From the NCBI GenBank assembly GCA_947456955.1, contig CANGTQ010000001.1:124001-188000 (forward strand): 64,000 bases of DNA. The letters are read 5' to 3'. This DNA is from Flavobacteriaceae bacterium (GTDB taxonomy: Bacteria > Bacteroidota > Bacteroidia > Flavobacteriales > Flavobacteriaceae). The notes below the pieces were generated by a model that did no database searches, was not told where the DNA came from, and saw only the letters and a list, made by a program, of their open reading frames with translations. Positions 27,971 to 36,584 of the stretch are shown piece after piece; within the stretch, counting starts at the first letter, position 1; each line of letters begins with the position of its first letter. Made by a program: the position numbers and the translations under genes.

Positions 27971-28292
27971 GCAGTTTCCCTGAAAATGAAACTATCATAA
28001 CTCCGTTTTTTACTAATGTAATGACGGAGTTTTTTTTGAGATTTTAAAAGATATAGTATTATTTTTATTACTGACTGATTTTTAAAAACTATCAGGTTTT
28101 TAATTTTATGACATATTGAAATAGCTATAACTGCTCACTACGGAAAAAAAGCCCACATTGTTCAGTTCATTTTTAAAAATAAAGCCATTCTTCAAAATGC
28201 TGATTAGAATCTGTGACTTACATAATGTGCCTTTGGCTACCAATTAAGCCACGGCGCAGTTATTATTGAATGCTCTAGCAGTTGATTGAACA
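27971..28292. other. Spacer between helicase and ridA: terminator, otherwise no recognised gene
   Basis: This 322-base stretch holds the helicase terminator at its left end. The rest is AT-rich with no frame long enough to support. A short piece at about 28199-28257 read on the minus strand recalls the D-arm and anticodon arm of a tRNA, but it lacks paired acceptor ends and is not called. Confidence 0.5.
27999..28038 (+). terminator. Terminator after the DEAD-box helicase gene
   Basis: AACTCCGT (27999-28006) pairs perfectly with ACGGAGTT (28024-28031) and is followed by a run of T. Confidence 0.85.
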
Positions 28293-28673
28293 TTATTTAA
28301 CTGCCACCATCGAAATCTCTACATTAACGCCTTTTGGCAAACCTGCAACCTGAACAGTTTCACGTGCCGGAGCGGTATTCTCGTCAAAGTAACTTCCGTA
28401 AACAGCATTGATTCGTACAAAGTCTCCCATGTCCATGATGAAAATGGTAGTTTTTACTACGTTGTCAAAAGTCATGTCGGCAGCTTCTAGAACTGCTTTC
28501 ATATTTTCCATAACTTGTTTGGTTTCGGTTTCTATGTCGTCAAGCACCAATTTCATAGTTAAAGGATGAAGTGCTATTTGTCCCGAAGTATAAAGCATGT
28601 TGCCAAACAAAACCGCTTGGTTATAGGGTCCAATTGGGGCCGGAGCTTTGTCTGTAAAGATTATCTTTTTCAT
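28293..28673 (-). CDS. ridA: RidA-family reactive intermediate deaminase
   Basis: RidA hydrolyses reactive enamine and imine intermediates made by PLP enzymes such as threonine dehydratase, giving 2-oxoacids and ammonia. The 126-residue length is exact for the family. Signature pieces are APAPIGPYNQAV, LYTSGQIALHP and the C-terminal APARETVQVAGLPKGVNVEISMVAVK with the substrate-binding Arg104 and Glu119. Their presence places it in the active RidA branch. It lies downstream of lptD on the same strand, separated by about 100 bases with a tandem repeat. Confidence 0.93.
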   Translation of the reverse strand: MKKIIFTDKAPAPIGPYNQAVLFGNMLYTSGQIALHPLTMKLVLDDIETETKQVMENMKAVLEAADMTFDNVVKTTIFIMDMGDFVRINAVYGSYFDENTAPARETVQVAGLPKGVNVEISMVAVK

Positions 28674-28686
28674 CGTTGTCAGTTAT

Positions 28687-28727
28687 CTGTTGTCTGTTTT
28701 CTGTTGTCTGTTTTCTGTTGTCTGTTA
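28687..28727. repeat. 14-bp tandem repeat (CTGTTGTCTGTTTT), about three copies
   Basis: Two perfect copies (28687-28700, 28701-28714) and a third, 13-base copy ending in A (28715-28727) fill the spacer between lptD and ridA. Each unit itself contains two CTGTT-like words. Confidence 0.9.
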
Positions 28728-28771
28728 TTTTTTTTAGTTATAAATCATAACCGATAACAGAAAACCGTTAT

Positions 28772-31435
28772 CTATCTTAAAACTCTATCCGCCTGATTTC
28801 GTTTATCCCATTTGATATCACTCAGGACACCTGCTTTTATACCGATGAAAAATCCCCAATACGGATTGTCTCCAAAAGGCACCCAATTGAAATCCATTCG
28901 CCAACTTAGCAAATCTCTTTCAAATCGTAGCTGAGTAAAAGTAACACCATCTTGAACAAAATCATAACCTGTCGAAGCTCCAATTTTCCATTTGGGAGTC
29001 AAATCGGTATTCATAGAAACCATTAACGAGTTTCCGGTTATTTTTTTCTCACGATTGTTATTAGAATAAGTCAATGAATACGCAAGAGTCATGTCCCAGG
29101 GTAATTTATATTTAAAGAACTCAGTGGGAACTTCAGTTTGGTCACCATCATCATTAAACTGACTCTGTCGCCTATCGCCTAAATCAGTATTGCTTCCAAA
29201 CAAATCATCTTCTCGACCTCCATTTCTTTCACCTTGCCTATTTTTCTTATCCGGATTATCAACATCTTTACTGGAGAAAGCATAGTTTAATGTTATATTA
29301 GCACTTGTCATTCTGAACAAACTTCCGCCATTGTCAATGTTCCATGTATTGATTCTACTTCCTGCATTGTTTATCGCATAAGGATCTAGTGTCATAGCAA
29401 AATTAACATTCATCTTTTGCTTTAATAAAAGTGTTCCACCGCTTACACGCATTGGTGACCATCGTAATGAATCTGCTGAAACATCATAGAAGCTTGCAAA
29501 GGTCAGATTGTTAAGTAAAATGATTTTTTTAGGCTCCGTTTTGGTGCTATCTTTGTCGGTTACTTTGGCTTCAAAAGTATTTACAAGATTAAAACCTAGG
29601 ATATTGGACATATTTTTTCCGGGTGCTCCAAAAATTCCATTGTCAAAACGTGTATATTCTTTAATCATAGTTCCGCTGCCGTCAGAATCGTAGGTGTCAT
29701 AATATTTGGAAAAACTTGGTGTGTAGCTATAGGAAATATTCGGACGCATTACATGGCGGATGGCTTTAATTTTTTTGGTTTCACCAAAATTAAACGTCCC
29801 ATAAACGGTTGTTCCTAATCCTGCTGTAAACGAATAGGTTCTAAAGGCATCAAATCCTTGCACTTCGGTATCAATAACTGCATTTTGTGTTGGGTCATAG
29901 TTACGACGGATTGTTTTTAAATACCATACTTCATTATAATTCATTGAAGTTGTTGCACTAAAATATTTAAAAACTTTAAAATTTGTACTCAACGGAATAC
30001 TATGTTGGAAACCCATTTTGGCGTCCTTGAACATTTGTGGTTTAAAGAAAAGGGAATCGGTGGTTTGAATTCTGTTTTCGCCTCTTAAATTATATTGAAA
30101 ATTGATATTCTTAAAAAATCCTTTTTTTGTTCCATCTTTTGAAGAAAAAGGAAACACTCTGTCCACACTAAATTGAAGTGTTGGCAAGGTCATATTAATC
30201 TCTTCCGTCTGGGTATTTTGGGAATGTGTTGCAGTTAAAGATAAGTTTACTTCTGGGACAGAATTAAAGGTTTTTGAATATGAAATCGAAGAGCTCAAAG
30301 TGTTGTTCAATCTAGAGCCAACATTGACCTGATTAATAGAATTGACAAAATAGCTACTGCTTCCAAGATTTACCGAAGCCGAAAAACGAGAGTTCGGATT
30401 CGACTTACCATCTTTAGAATGTGACCATTGAATATTATAAATATTAGTTCTCGAATAATCAGGATAACCTCTCTCGCTACTGATTAAGTTTTCAAAACGA
30501 ACATTTACATTTCCGGAGAACTTATATTTTTTAGCATACGATGATTCAAATCGCATGGCATAACTTCCGTTGGTAAAATAATCGCCCAAAACGGCCAAGT
30601 CGTAGCTGTCACTTAACGCAAAATAATAACCTCCATTTTGCAAAGAAAAACCTCTGGTATTACTATCATTATAACTAGGAACAATTATTCCAGAACGACT
30701 TTTTTCAGACATTGGAAAGAAGGCAAACGGCATTGCTATTGGTGTTGGAACATCGGCAATAACCATATTGGTAAAACCAACTACCACTTTTTTCCCGGGA
30801 ACTAGTTTTACTTTATTGGTCTGAAAATAATATTCCGGATTATCAATGTCTTTTGAAGTAGTGAATCGGGCACTTTTCATGAAGTAAACCGAATCGTTTT
30901 CTTTTTTGGTAATTTCGGCTTTTACCTTAAACTCACCCTGGTCTGTTCTTGAATTCCAAACCAATGCTTTTTTTGTTTTAAAATTAAAACGTATAGAATC
31001 GGGTTCCACAACATTACTACCTTGCTTAAAAACAGGTCTTTGTGTATAAACTCCGGTAGAATCTTTTATTCTTCCGGCATACACTTCACTTTTATTATAA
31101 TCAATGACAATAATACCCGATTTGAGTTCAATATCCTGATAATACACTTCGGCTTTATTATAAAGTGTAATTAGTTTTTTCTTTTGATCAAATTTTTCGT
31201 AGTCGACTGCTTTTCGTTTTATTTTATCTTCCAATAAAGGCTTTTTCTTGATGCTGTCAGGTACTTTGACTTCGGTAACTTCCAATTCAGGATTTGTAGT
31301 CTTTTCAGTCTTAGTATCCTGATTTTTAGAAGGAAAGGGATTTGTTTTCTGTGGCAGTTCTTGTGAATATATTTTCGCGTTTCCCAATGTTAGGAAAATT
31401 GTTAAAAAAACGATATAAAATAACTTTCTTTGCAA
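28772..31435 (-). CDS. lptD: Putative LPS assembly protein LptD (Bacteroidota type)
   Basis: LptD is the outer-membrane beta-barrel that inserts lipopolysaccharide into the outer leaflet. The protein starts with a hydrophobic signal (LFYIVFLTIFLTLGNAKIYSQ). About residues 100-220 form an OstA-like beta-jelly-roll (KKLITLYNKAEVYYQDIELKSGIIVIDYNKSEVYAG). The rest is a large barrel with many alternating aromatic strands. I prefer the TTG at 31435 (887 residues). A longer reading from a TTG at 31495 would begin on top of a -7 box at 31483-31490. Sequence likeness to the proteobacterial protein is low, as usual in this phylum. It is divergent from the amidase gene. Confidence 0.87.
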   Translation of the reverse strand: MQRKLFYIVFLTIFLTLGNAKIYSQELPQKTNPFPSKNQDTKTEKTTNPELEVTEVKVPDSIKKKPLLEDKIKRKAVDYEKFDQKKKLITLYNKAEVYYQDIELKSGIIVIDYNKSEVYAGRIKDSTGVYTQRPVFKQGSNVVEPDSIRFNFKTKKALVWNSRTDQGEFKVKAEITKKENDSVYFMKSARFTTSKDIDNPEYYFQTNKVKLVPGKKVVVGFTNMVIADVPTPIAMPFAFFPMSEKSRSGIIVPSYNDSNTRGFSLQNGGYYFALSDSYDLAVLGDYFTNGSYAMRFESSYAKKYKFSGNVNVRFENLISSERGYPDYSRTNIYNIQWSHSKDGKSNPNSRFSASVNLGSSSYFVNSINQVNVGSRLNNTLSSSISYSKTFNSVPEVNLSLTATHSQNTQTEEINMTLPTLQFSVDRVFPFSSKDGTKKGFFKNINFQYNLRGENRIQTTDSLFFKPQMFKDAKMGFQHSIPLSTNFKVFKYFSATTSMNYNEVWYLKTIRRNYDPTQNAVIDTEVQGFDAFRTYSFTAGLGTTVYGTFNFGETKKIKAIRHVMRPNISYSYTPSFSKYYDTYDSDGSGTMIKEYTRFDNGIFGAPGKNMSNILGFNLVNTFEAKVTDKDSTKTEPKKIILLNNLTFASFYDVSADSLRWSPMRVSGGTLLLKQKMNVNFAMTLDPYAINNAGSRINTWNIDNGGSLFRMTSANITLNYAFSSKDVDNPDKKNRQGERNGGREDDLFGSNTDLGDRRQSQFNDDGDQTEVPTEFFKYKLPWDMTLAYSLTYSNNNREKKITGNSLMVSMNTDLTPKWKIGASTGYDFVQDGVTFTQLRFERDLLSWRMDFNWVPFGDNPYWGFFIGIKAGVLSDIKWDKRNQADRVLR

Positions 31436-31482
31436 AGGTTTAGTGCTATTTTTGTAGAAATATGGCTTGATTTTTGACGACG

Positions 31483-31490
31483 CAAACTTA
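31483..31490 (-). promoter_or_regulatory. Putative lptD promoter (-7 TAAGTTTG), decides the start
   Basis: On the minus strand TAAGTTTG matches TAnnTTTG and is preceded by TTTG 15 bases upstream, which may be the -33 element with a short spacer. It overlaps the first few codons of a longer lptD reading, so translation probably starts downstream. Confidence 0.55.
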
Positions 31491-31570
31491 AACAATATTT
31501 TCGGTCAAAAATAAGGAAATATAAGTTTTATAACCTTTCGGTTTTAATTAAAATTAACTTTTACATTCAT

Positions 31571-32752
31571 ATGAATACTCATAAATACAGCAAAGTTCTA
31601 CTGATATTATCGTTCTTCTTCTTTATTACACAATCATTTGGTCAATCAAAATTTAAAGTAACACTCGATGCTGGTCATGGGGATCATGATTATGGTGCGG
31701 TGTATCATGGGCATATCGAAAAAAACATAGCTTTGGCAGTTGTGCTGAAAGTAGGTAAGTTATTAGAGAAAAATTCAAGTATTGATGTAATCTACACTCG
31801 TAAAGGAGACCAGTTCATTGATTTAGTTGAGCGTGCCAACATAGCAAATAGAGCTGATGCTGATATTTTTGTTTCGATACATTGTAATGCTAATGCAAAC
31901 AACGCTGCCGATGGTTGTGAGACATACGTAATGGGTATGTCCAAAAATGCTTCAAATCTAGAAGCTGCGAAACGAGAGAACTCGGTTGTGACTTTAGAAA
32001 AAGATTATAAACAAAAATATGAAGGATTTGACCCAAAATCTCCTGAATCTTTTGCAGGAATGATTATGGCTCAAGAGTTATATTTAGATCAAAGTATTGC
32101 TTTGGCTGGAAAAGTGCAGGGGAAATTTATAGAAATCGGAAAAAAGAGCAGAGGCGTTAAGCAAGCACCTTATATGGTTTTACACAAAGCTTATATGCCA
32201 AGAGTTTTGATAGAAATGGGTTTTATTTCTAATCAGGCTGAAGGGGCAAAATTAGATTCAGAAGAAGGACAGCAAGAAATTGCGGAATCTATTGCCAATG
32301 CCATTATCAGTTATAAGAAAGAATATTTTGGTGCTAGCGATAATGAAAATACCATTAAGCCATCTCAACAAATTGAGCCTGTAAATATCGTTGATTCCGT
32401 TCCGAAGAAAGTAACGGTAAAAACTCCTGAAGTAAAAAAACCAGAACCAAAGCCTGAGGTTAAACCGGAGCTTAAACCGGAATTGACAAGTTCAGTGGTG
32501 CCTTCATTCAAAGTACAGCTTTTAGCTAGCGGGAAAAAATTGGAGCTTGTTCCTAGTAATTTTAATGGTTTGAGTAATATTTCAGTTTCTTCAGAAGGAA
32601 ATTTATACAAATACATTTATGGAGAAACTACTAATTATAATGAAGCTAAGCGATTATTATCAGAAGCCAAATCCAAAGGATATTCATCTGCCTTTTTAAT
32701 TGCTTTTAAAAATGGAAAGAAAGTATCAGTGCAAGATGCATTAAAGCAATAA
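31571..32752 (+). CDS. N-acetylmuramoyl-L-alanine amidase with SPOR-like C-terminus
   Basis: This secreted zinc amidase of the Amidase_3 (AmiC) family cleaves between MurNAc and L-Ala in peptidoglycan and is usually involved in daughter-cell separation. The 393-residue protein has a signal peptide ending SFGQ. Zinc ligands are His36 (TLDAGHGDHD), Glu50 and His104 (VSIHCNA). The catalytic Glu is in LIEMGFISN. A Pro/Lys/Glu-rich linker (about 270-300) leads to a C-terminal SPOR-like domain (SFKVQLLASGKKLEL to EAKSKGYSSAFLIAF), expected to bind denuded glycan at the septum. It may begin the envelope gene run that continues with the MCE gene. Confidence 0.92.
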   Translation: MNTHKYSKVLLILSFFFFITQSFGQSKFKVTLDAGHGDHDYGAVYHGHIEKNIALAVVLKVGKLLEKNSSIDVIYTRKGDQFIDLVERANIANRADADIFVSIHCNANANNAADGCETYVMGMSKNASNLEAAKRENSVVTLEKDYKQKYEGFDPKSPESFAGMIMAQELYLDQSIALAGKVQGKFIEIGKKSRGVKQAPYMVLHKAYMPRVLIEMGFISNQAEGAKLDSEEGQQEIAESIANAIISYKKEYFGASDNENTIKPSQQIEPVNIVDSVPKKVTVKTPEVKKPEPKPEVKPELKPELTSSVVPSFKVQLLASGKKLELVPSNFNGLSNISVSSEGNLYKYIYGETTNYNEAKRLLSEAKSKGYSSAFLIAFKNGKKVSVQDALKQ

Positions 32753-32778
32753 TAATAAGGAGTTTTAATTATTTATTT

Positions 32779-32786
32779 TAACTTTG
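32779..32786 (+). promoter_or_regulatory. Putative -7 promoter box (TAACTTTG) for the MCE gene
   Basis: TAACTTTG matches TAnnTTTG and is 52 bases before the TTG start of the MCE gene. Confidence 0.5.
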
Positions 32787-32837
32787 CTATTCGATCTGCC
32801 TACGCGTCAGAACAGTATTATATAAAAAAGATTTACA

Positions 32838-33797
32838 TTGAAAATCACTAGAGAAATTAAGACTGCAATTTTAGTAATTGCGTCAATTTTATTATTTATT
32901 TGGGGTTATAGCTTTTTAAAAGGAAAAGATTTATTTAATGACTATAAAACATTCTATGTTCAATATGATAATGTTGAAGGTTTGGTTAATTCGGCACCAA
33001 TTACTATTAATGGACTTAATGTAGGAAAGGTTAGCAAGGTAGAATTTCTCAATGATAACTCTGGAAAGATACAAGTAGAACTTCAAATAAAATCGGATTT
33101 TCCTTTTTCAAAATCAAGTATAGCTTCCATTTACGAACCGGGTTTAATTGGAGGTAAACAAATTATGATTACACCTAATTTTGAAGATAAATCGGTTGCA
33201 GAATCAGGAATCACTCTAAAAGGAGATATAAAACCAGGTTTAACTTCTTTAGTTGCGGAACGATTGACACCACTTCAAGAAAAAGTCGAAAAGATGGTGG
33301 TTTCTGCCGATGTACTTTTGAAAAATGTTAATTCAATATTAGATTCCAAAACTAAAGCGAATCTAAAAAGTAGTATTGCTAATCTAGATGAAACTTTAGC
33401 CGAATTTAAAGTGGTTTCTAAATCAGTAAACGAATTGTTAGCAGAAAATAAAGTAAAAATCAACTCAGCATTGACTAATGTTGATAAAGCTTCCGCTAAT
33501 TTTGCAAAAATATCGGATTCGATTTCTAAAGCAAACATTGGTAAAACGGTTAAAAGCTTAGAAAGAACATTAGCAAGTGTTGACAAAATTATGGCTGATG
33601 TGCAATCTGGAAAAGGTACTTTAGGCAAATTAGCAAAAGATGAAACGATGTACAATAACTTTGCAAAAACATCTAAAGAATTAGAATTGTTACTTCAGGA
33701 TTTACGATTAAATCCAACACGTTATGTAAACGTATCACTTTTTGGAAAGAAAAATAAACCTTATAAAGCACCTGTAAACGATACTATTAAAAAGTAA
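32838..33797 (+). CDS. MlaD-family (MCE) lipid-transport protein, TTG start
   Basis: This 319-residue membrane-anchored protein carries an MCE domain, which in other bacteria forms hexameric rings that shuttle phospholipids between membranes. It starts at a TTG giving KITREIKTAILVIASILLFIWGYSFLKG, so an N-terminal anchor is immediate. No ATG gives this conserved N-terminus. The MCE domain covers about residues 38-115 (NVEGLVNSAPITINGLNVGKVSKV; GLIGGKQIMI). A long helical coiled-coil region follows (about 130-285). The Mla ATPase and permease partners are not next to it. The Fe-S membrane gene follows after 9 bases, so they share a transcript. Confidence 0.9.
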   Translation: MKITREIKTAILVIASILLFIWGYSFLKGKDLFNDYKTFYVQYDNVEGLVNSAPITINGLNVGKVSKVEFLNDNSGKIQVELQIKSDFPFSKSSIASIYEPGLIGGKQIMITPNFEDKSVAESGITLKGDIKPGLTSLVAERLTPLQEKVEKMVVSADVLLKNVNSILDSKTKANLKSSIANLDETLAEFKVVSKSVNELLAENKVKINSALTNVDKASANFAKISDSISKANIGKTVKSLERTLASVDKIMADVQSGKGTLGKLAKDETMYNNFAKTSKELELLLQDLRLNPTRYVNVSLFGKKNKPYKAPVNDTIKK

Positions 33798-33806
33798 CCC
33801 AAAGCC

Positions 33807-35111
33807 ATGATGTATATCGACAACATACTTTTTGCTATCATTCTTGTTATTGGAATTGGTTTTTTTGCTAAAAATGTAAAAAAGCTAAAGCGTAATATCA
33901 ATTTAGGTCATGACGTTAATCGCAAAGATAATTCATCAGCGCGTTGGAAAAACATGGCAATGATTGCTTTAGGACAATCTAAAATGGTGAAAAGACCTGT
34001 TGCCGGATTACTTCACATTATTGTTTATGCAGGTTTTATAATCATCAACATAGAGGTTTTAGAAATCATTATTGACGGACTTTTCGGAACCCATAGGGTA
34101 TTCTCTTTTTTAGGTGGATTTTATGGTTTTCTAATCGGTTCGTTTGAAATTCTGGCTGTTTTAGTTTTAGTAGCCGTAATTGTTTTTTGGATTAGAAGAA
34201 ATATTATCCAATTAAAGCGTTTTGCAAGTTCCGATTTGAAAGGAGCACCAAAAAGAGATGCTGATATAATTTTGTATTTTGAAATAGTATTGATGTCATT
34301 GTTTCTAATAATGAATGCTACCGATTTGCATTTTCAGGCTATGAATTCAGGAAACGTAATTTCACAATATATAAATCCTTGGTTTACTTCTTTAGATATT
34401 CATCACGTTGAAGCCATTGAAATGATGGCCTGGTGGTTTCACATTATTGGAATTTTAGTATTCCTGAACTATCTATACTATTCAAAACATTTACACATAC
34501 TTTTGGCTTTTCCAAACACCTATTTTGCTGATTTGAATGCTAAAGGGCAATTTGACAATCTGGAAAGTGTTACCAAAGAAGTAAAACTAATGATGGATCC
34601 TAATGCTGATCCGTATGCGGTTCAACCAGCAGATGAAAATGCAGTTCCGTCTAAATTTGGTGCTTCAGACGTACAGGATTTGAATTGGGTTCAATTACTA
34701 AATGCTTACACTTGTACCGAATGTGGTAGATGTACTTCTTCTTGTCCGGCAAATCAAACTGGTAAAAAATTATCGCCACGTAAAATCATGATGGATACAC
34801 GTGACCGATTGGAAGAAGTAGGAAGAAACATAGATGCAAATAAAGGAGTTTTTGTACCTGATAATAAATCATTATTGAATGATTACATTACAGCAGAAGA
34901 GCTTTGGGCATGTACAAGTTGTAACGCTTGCGTAGAAGAATGTCCGGTAAATATTAGCCCGTTGTCTATTATCATGGATATGAGAAGGTATTTAGTAATG
35001 GAGCAAAGCGCTGCACCACAATCTTTGAATGCTATGATGACTAACATTGAGAACAATGGAGCGCCATGGCAATACAACCAACAAGATAGATTAAACTGGA
35101 AAAATGAATAG
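33807..35111 (+). CDS. Membrane (Fe-S)-binding protein with two 4Fe-4S motifs (HdrC/HdrD-like)
   Basis: This 434-residue protein has about five membrane segments (near residues 5-25, 62-85, 100-127, 151-172, 205-227), like the cytochrome-b-type anchor of NarI/DsrM-like proteins. The cytoplasmic part has two CxxCxxCxxxCP motifs: CTECGRCTSSCPANQ from about residue 302 and CTSCNACVEECPVN from about 368. It would pass electrons between a soluble donor and the quinone pool. The CCG-domain protein two genes downstream looks like its natural partner, together resembling heterodisulfide-reductase-like membrane complexes. The true electron donor is unknown. Confidence 0.88.
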   Translation: MMYIDNILFAIILVIGIGFFAKNVKKLKRNINLGHDVNRKDNSSARWKNMAMIALGQSKMVKRPVAGLLHIIVYAGFIIINIEVLEIIIDGLFGTHRVFSFLGGFYGFLIGSFEILAVLVLVAVIVFWIRRNIIQLKRFASSDLKGAPKRDADIILYFEIVLMSLFLIMNATDLHFQAMNSGNVISQYINPWFTSLDIHHVEAIEMMAWWFHIIGILVFLNYLYYSKHLHILLAFPNTYFADLNAKGQFDNLESVTKEVKLMMDPNADPYAVQPADENAVPSKFGASDVQDLNWVQLLNAYTCTECGRCTSSCPANQTGKKLSPRKIMMDTRDRLEEVGRNIDANKGVFVPDNKSLLNDYITAEELWACTSCNACVEECPVNISPLSIIMDMRRYLVMEQSAAPQSLNAMMTNIENNGAPWQYNQQDRLNWKNE

Positions 35112-35155
35112 TATTTGATTTTATCAAATAGGAATTACAATGCGATTTATCGCAT
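35112..35155. repeat. Two small perfect hairpins in the spacer
   Basis: TATTTGAT (35112-35119) pairs with ATCAAATA (35123-35130), and ATGCGA (35140-35145) pairs with TCGCAT (35150-35155). They follow the Fe-S gene stop directly. Neither has a T-run, so they are weak terminator or RNA-processing candidates. Confidence 0.45.
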
Positions 35156-35235
35156 ATAAAAATAAAAACAAATTACCATAAATGTGAGGCTTGGGAATTT
35201 GTCAAATGAATGTGAAATAATAAAAAGTAAAAAAA

Positions 35236-35682
35236 ATGAAAGCGGAAGACATTGACAAAAACTTGCAAAGTATTACCCAAAACGGTCAACATTTAAGTCC
35301 GATTTTACCGGATGGAATTAAAAATTATCTAATCGACATTGACGGAACAGTTTGTGACGATATTCCAAACGAAGAACCGGAAAGAATGTTGACAGCAGAG
35401 GTTTATCCTGATGCGTTGATAACTTTAAACAAATGGTATGACGAAGGTCACGTTATTTTTTTCTTCACTTCAAGAACTGAAGCACATAGAGAATATACTG
35501 AGATTTGGTTAAAAAAACACGGTTTCAAATACCACGGTATTCTATTTGGAAAACCACGTGGAGGAAATTACCATTGGATTGACAATCACTTGGTAAAAGC
35601 GACACGTTACAGAGGAAAATTTACTGATTTAGTAGATAAAGAAGTAACCATTCAGGTGTTCGATGATGAACATCATGAATAA
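35236..35682 (+). CDS. HAD-like phosphatase family protein
   Basis: The 148-residue protein carries the HAD motif I as LIDIDGTVCDD, where the two Asp are the nucleophile and the acid/base. FFTSRTEAHREYTEIWLKKHGF forms motif II with Thr-Ser. Lys in FGKPRGGNYHWIDNH and a late acidic stretch (VFDDEHHE) stand for motifs III and IV. It has no large cap, so small-molecule or protein phosphatase activity is possible. Database names such as phosphoheptose isomerase for relatives are probably wrong. It sits between the two halves of the Fe-S complex genes, and a link to them is not evident. Confidence 0.8.
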   Translation: MKAEDIDKNLQSITQNGQHLSPILPDGIKNYLIDIDGTVCDDIPNEEPERMLTAEVYPDALITLNKWYDEGHVIFFFTSRTEAHREYTEIWLKKHGFKYHGILFGKPRGGNYHWIDNHLVKATRYRGKFTDLVDKEVTIQVFDDEHHE

Positions 35683-35683
35683 T

Positions 35684-35756
35684 ATTCGGTAATTCGGTTA
35701 TTTGGTTATTTGAAATATAAATAACGCATAATCGTATAACCGCATAACCAAATAAA
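35684..35756. repeat. Word-like spacer repeat with 12-bp inverted repeat
   Basis: TTATTTGGTTAT (35698-35709) is the exact reverse complement of ATAACCAAATAA (35744-35755). Around it the words ATTCGGTTA and CATAA..CCG recur. The stretch fills the whole gap between the HAD gene and the CCG-domain gene. Confidence 0.6.
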
Positions 35757-35765
35757 CATTAAGAA

Positions 35766-36557
35766 ATGTCAGAAGTAGTAAATGTGCCAACCATGGCAGA
35801 AATGATGGCTAAAGGCAAGCAACCCGAAGTATTGTTTTGGGTTGGTTGTGCCGGTAGTTTTGATGACAGAGCAAAGAAAATAACCAAGGCATTTGTACGT
35901 ATTTTAAATCGTGCCAAAGTGGAGTTTGCGGTTTTGGGTACAGAAGAAAGTTGTACCGGAGATCCAGCAAAACGAGCCGGTAATGAGTTTTTGTTTCAAA
36001 TGCAAGCCATGATGAATATCGAGGTTTTAAATGCCTATGAAGCTAAAAAAATTGTAACGGCTTGTCCGCATTGTTTTAATACACTAAAAAACGAATACCC
36101 GGAATTGGGCGGAACTTATGAAGTAGTTCATCATACTGAATTCCTAAAACAACTCTTAGATTCAGGAAGATTAACTATTGAAGGCGGCCAATTCAAAGGC
36201 AAAAGAATTACATTTCACGACCCATGTTACCTTGGAAGAGCAAACAATGTGTATGAAGCTCCAAGAGAATTAATTCAAAAACTGGATGCTGAGTTAGTAG
36301 AAATGAAACGCTCAAAAGCTAACGGTTTATGCTGTGGTGCCGGTGGTGCCCAAATGTTTAAGGAACCTGAACCTGGTAATAAAGACATTAATGTCGAAAG
36401 AACCGAAGATGCTTTGGAAACAAAACCGGAGATTATTGCAGCAGGCTGTCCGTTTTGTAACACTATGATGACCGATGGTGTAAAAGCCAAAGAAAAGGAA
36501 GCCAATGTTAAAGTAATGGACATAGCTGAATTAATTGCCAATGCACAGGATTTATAA
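35766..36557 (+). CDS. CCG-domain (Fe-S)-binding protein (HdrB/GlpC-like)
   Basis: This 263-residue soluble protein has two cysteine-rich CCG domains. The first runs from FWVGCAGSFDDRAKK through CTGDPAKR to TACPHCFNTLKNEYPELGG (about residues 24-118). The second runs from FHDPCYLGRAN through GLCCGAGGAQMF (about 187-197) to AGCPFCNTMM (about 225-234). Such domains bind an unusual Fe-S cluster in heterodisulfide reductase HdrB and occur in LutA, GlpC and related redox enzymes. It probably works with the five-helix Fe-S protein at 33807. The natural substrate is unknown. Confidence 0.9.
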   Translation: MSEVVNVPTMAEMMAKGKQPEVLFWVGCAGSFDDRAKKITKAFVRILNRAKVEFAVLGTEESCTGDPAKRAGNEFLFQMQAMMNIEVLNAYEAKKIVTACPHCFNTLKNEYPELGGTYEVVHHTEFLKQLLDSGRLTIEGGQFKGKRITFHDPCYLGRANNVYEAPRELIQKLDAELVEMKRSKANGLCCGAGGAQMFKEPEPGNKDINVERTEDALETKPEIIAAGCPFCNTMMTDGVKAKEKEANVKVMDIAELIANAQDL

Positions 36558-36584
36558 ATCCTTAATCCCAAATCCTAAATAAAA

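Noticed and set aside
27639..27983. 114-codon frame overlapping the helicase tail
   Set aside because: It is the shifted reading of the repetitive Arg-Gly-Ser tail (mostly Glu-rich), and no start signal is seen.
28197..28259. tRNA-like stretch on the minus strand (GTGGCTTAATTGGTAGCC with a following arm)
   Set aside because: The D-arm-like part is suggestive, but the acceptor ends do not pair, the TPsiC arm is incomplete and the total length is about 12 bases short. At best it is a worn remnant.
28687..28727. Tandem repeat as a possible CRISPR array
   Set aside because: The units are 14 bases and directly adjacent, with no spacers and no cas genes in the window.
31436..31495. Extended lptD start at a TTG (31495)
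   Set aside because: It overlaps a TAAGTTTG box on the minus strand, so it would not be in the transcript.
33275..33655. 126-codon open frame antisense to the MCE gene
   Set aside because: It lies fully inside a well-supported gene on the other strand and has no recognisable protein features.
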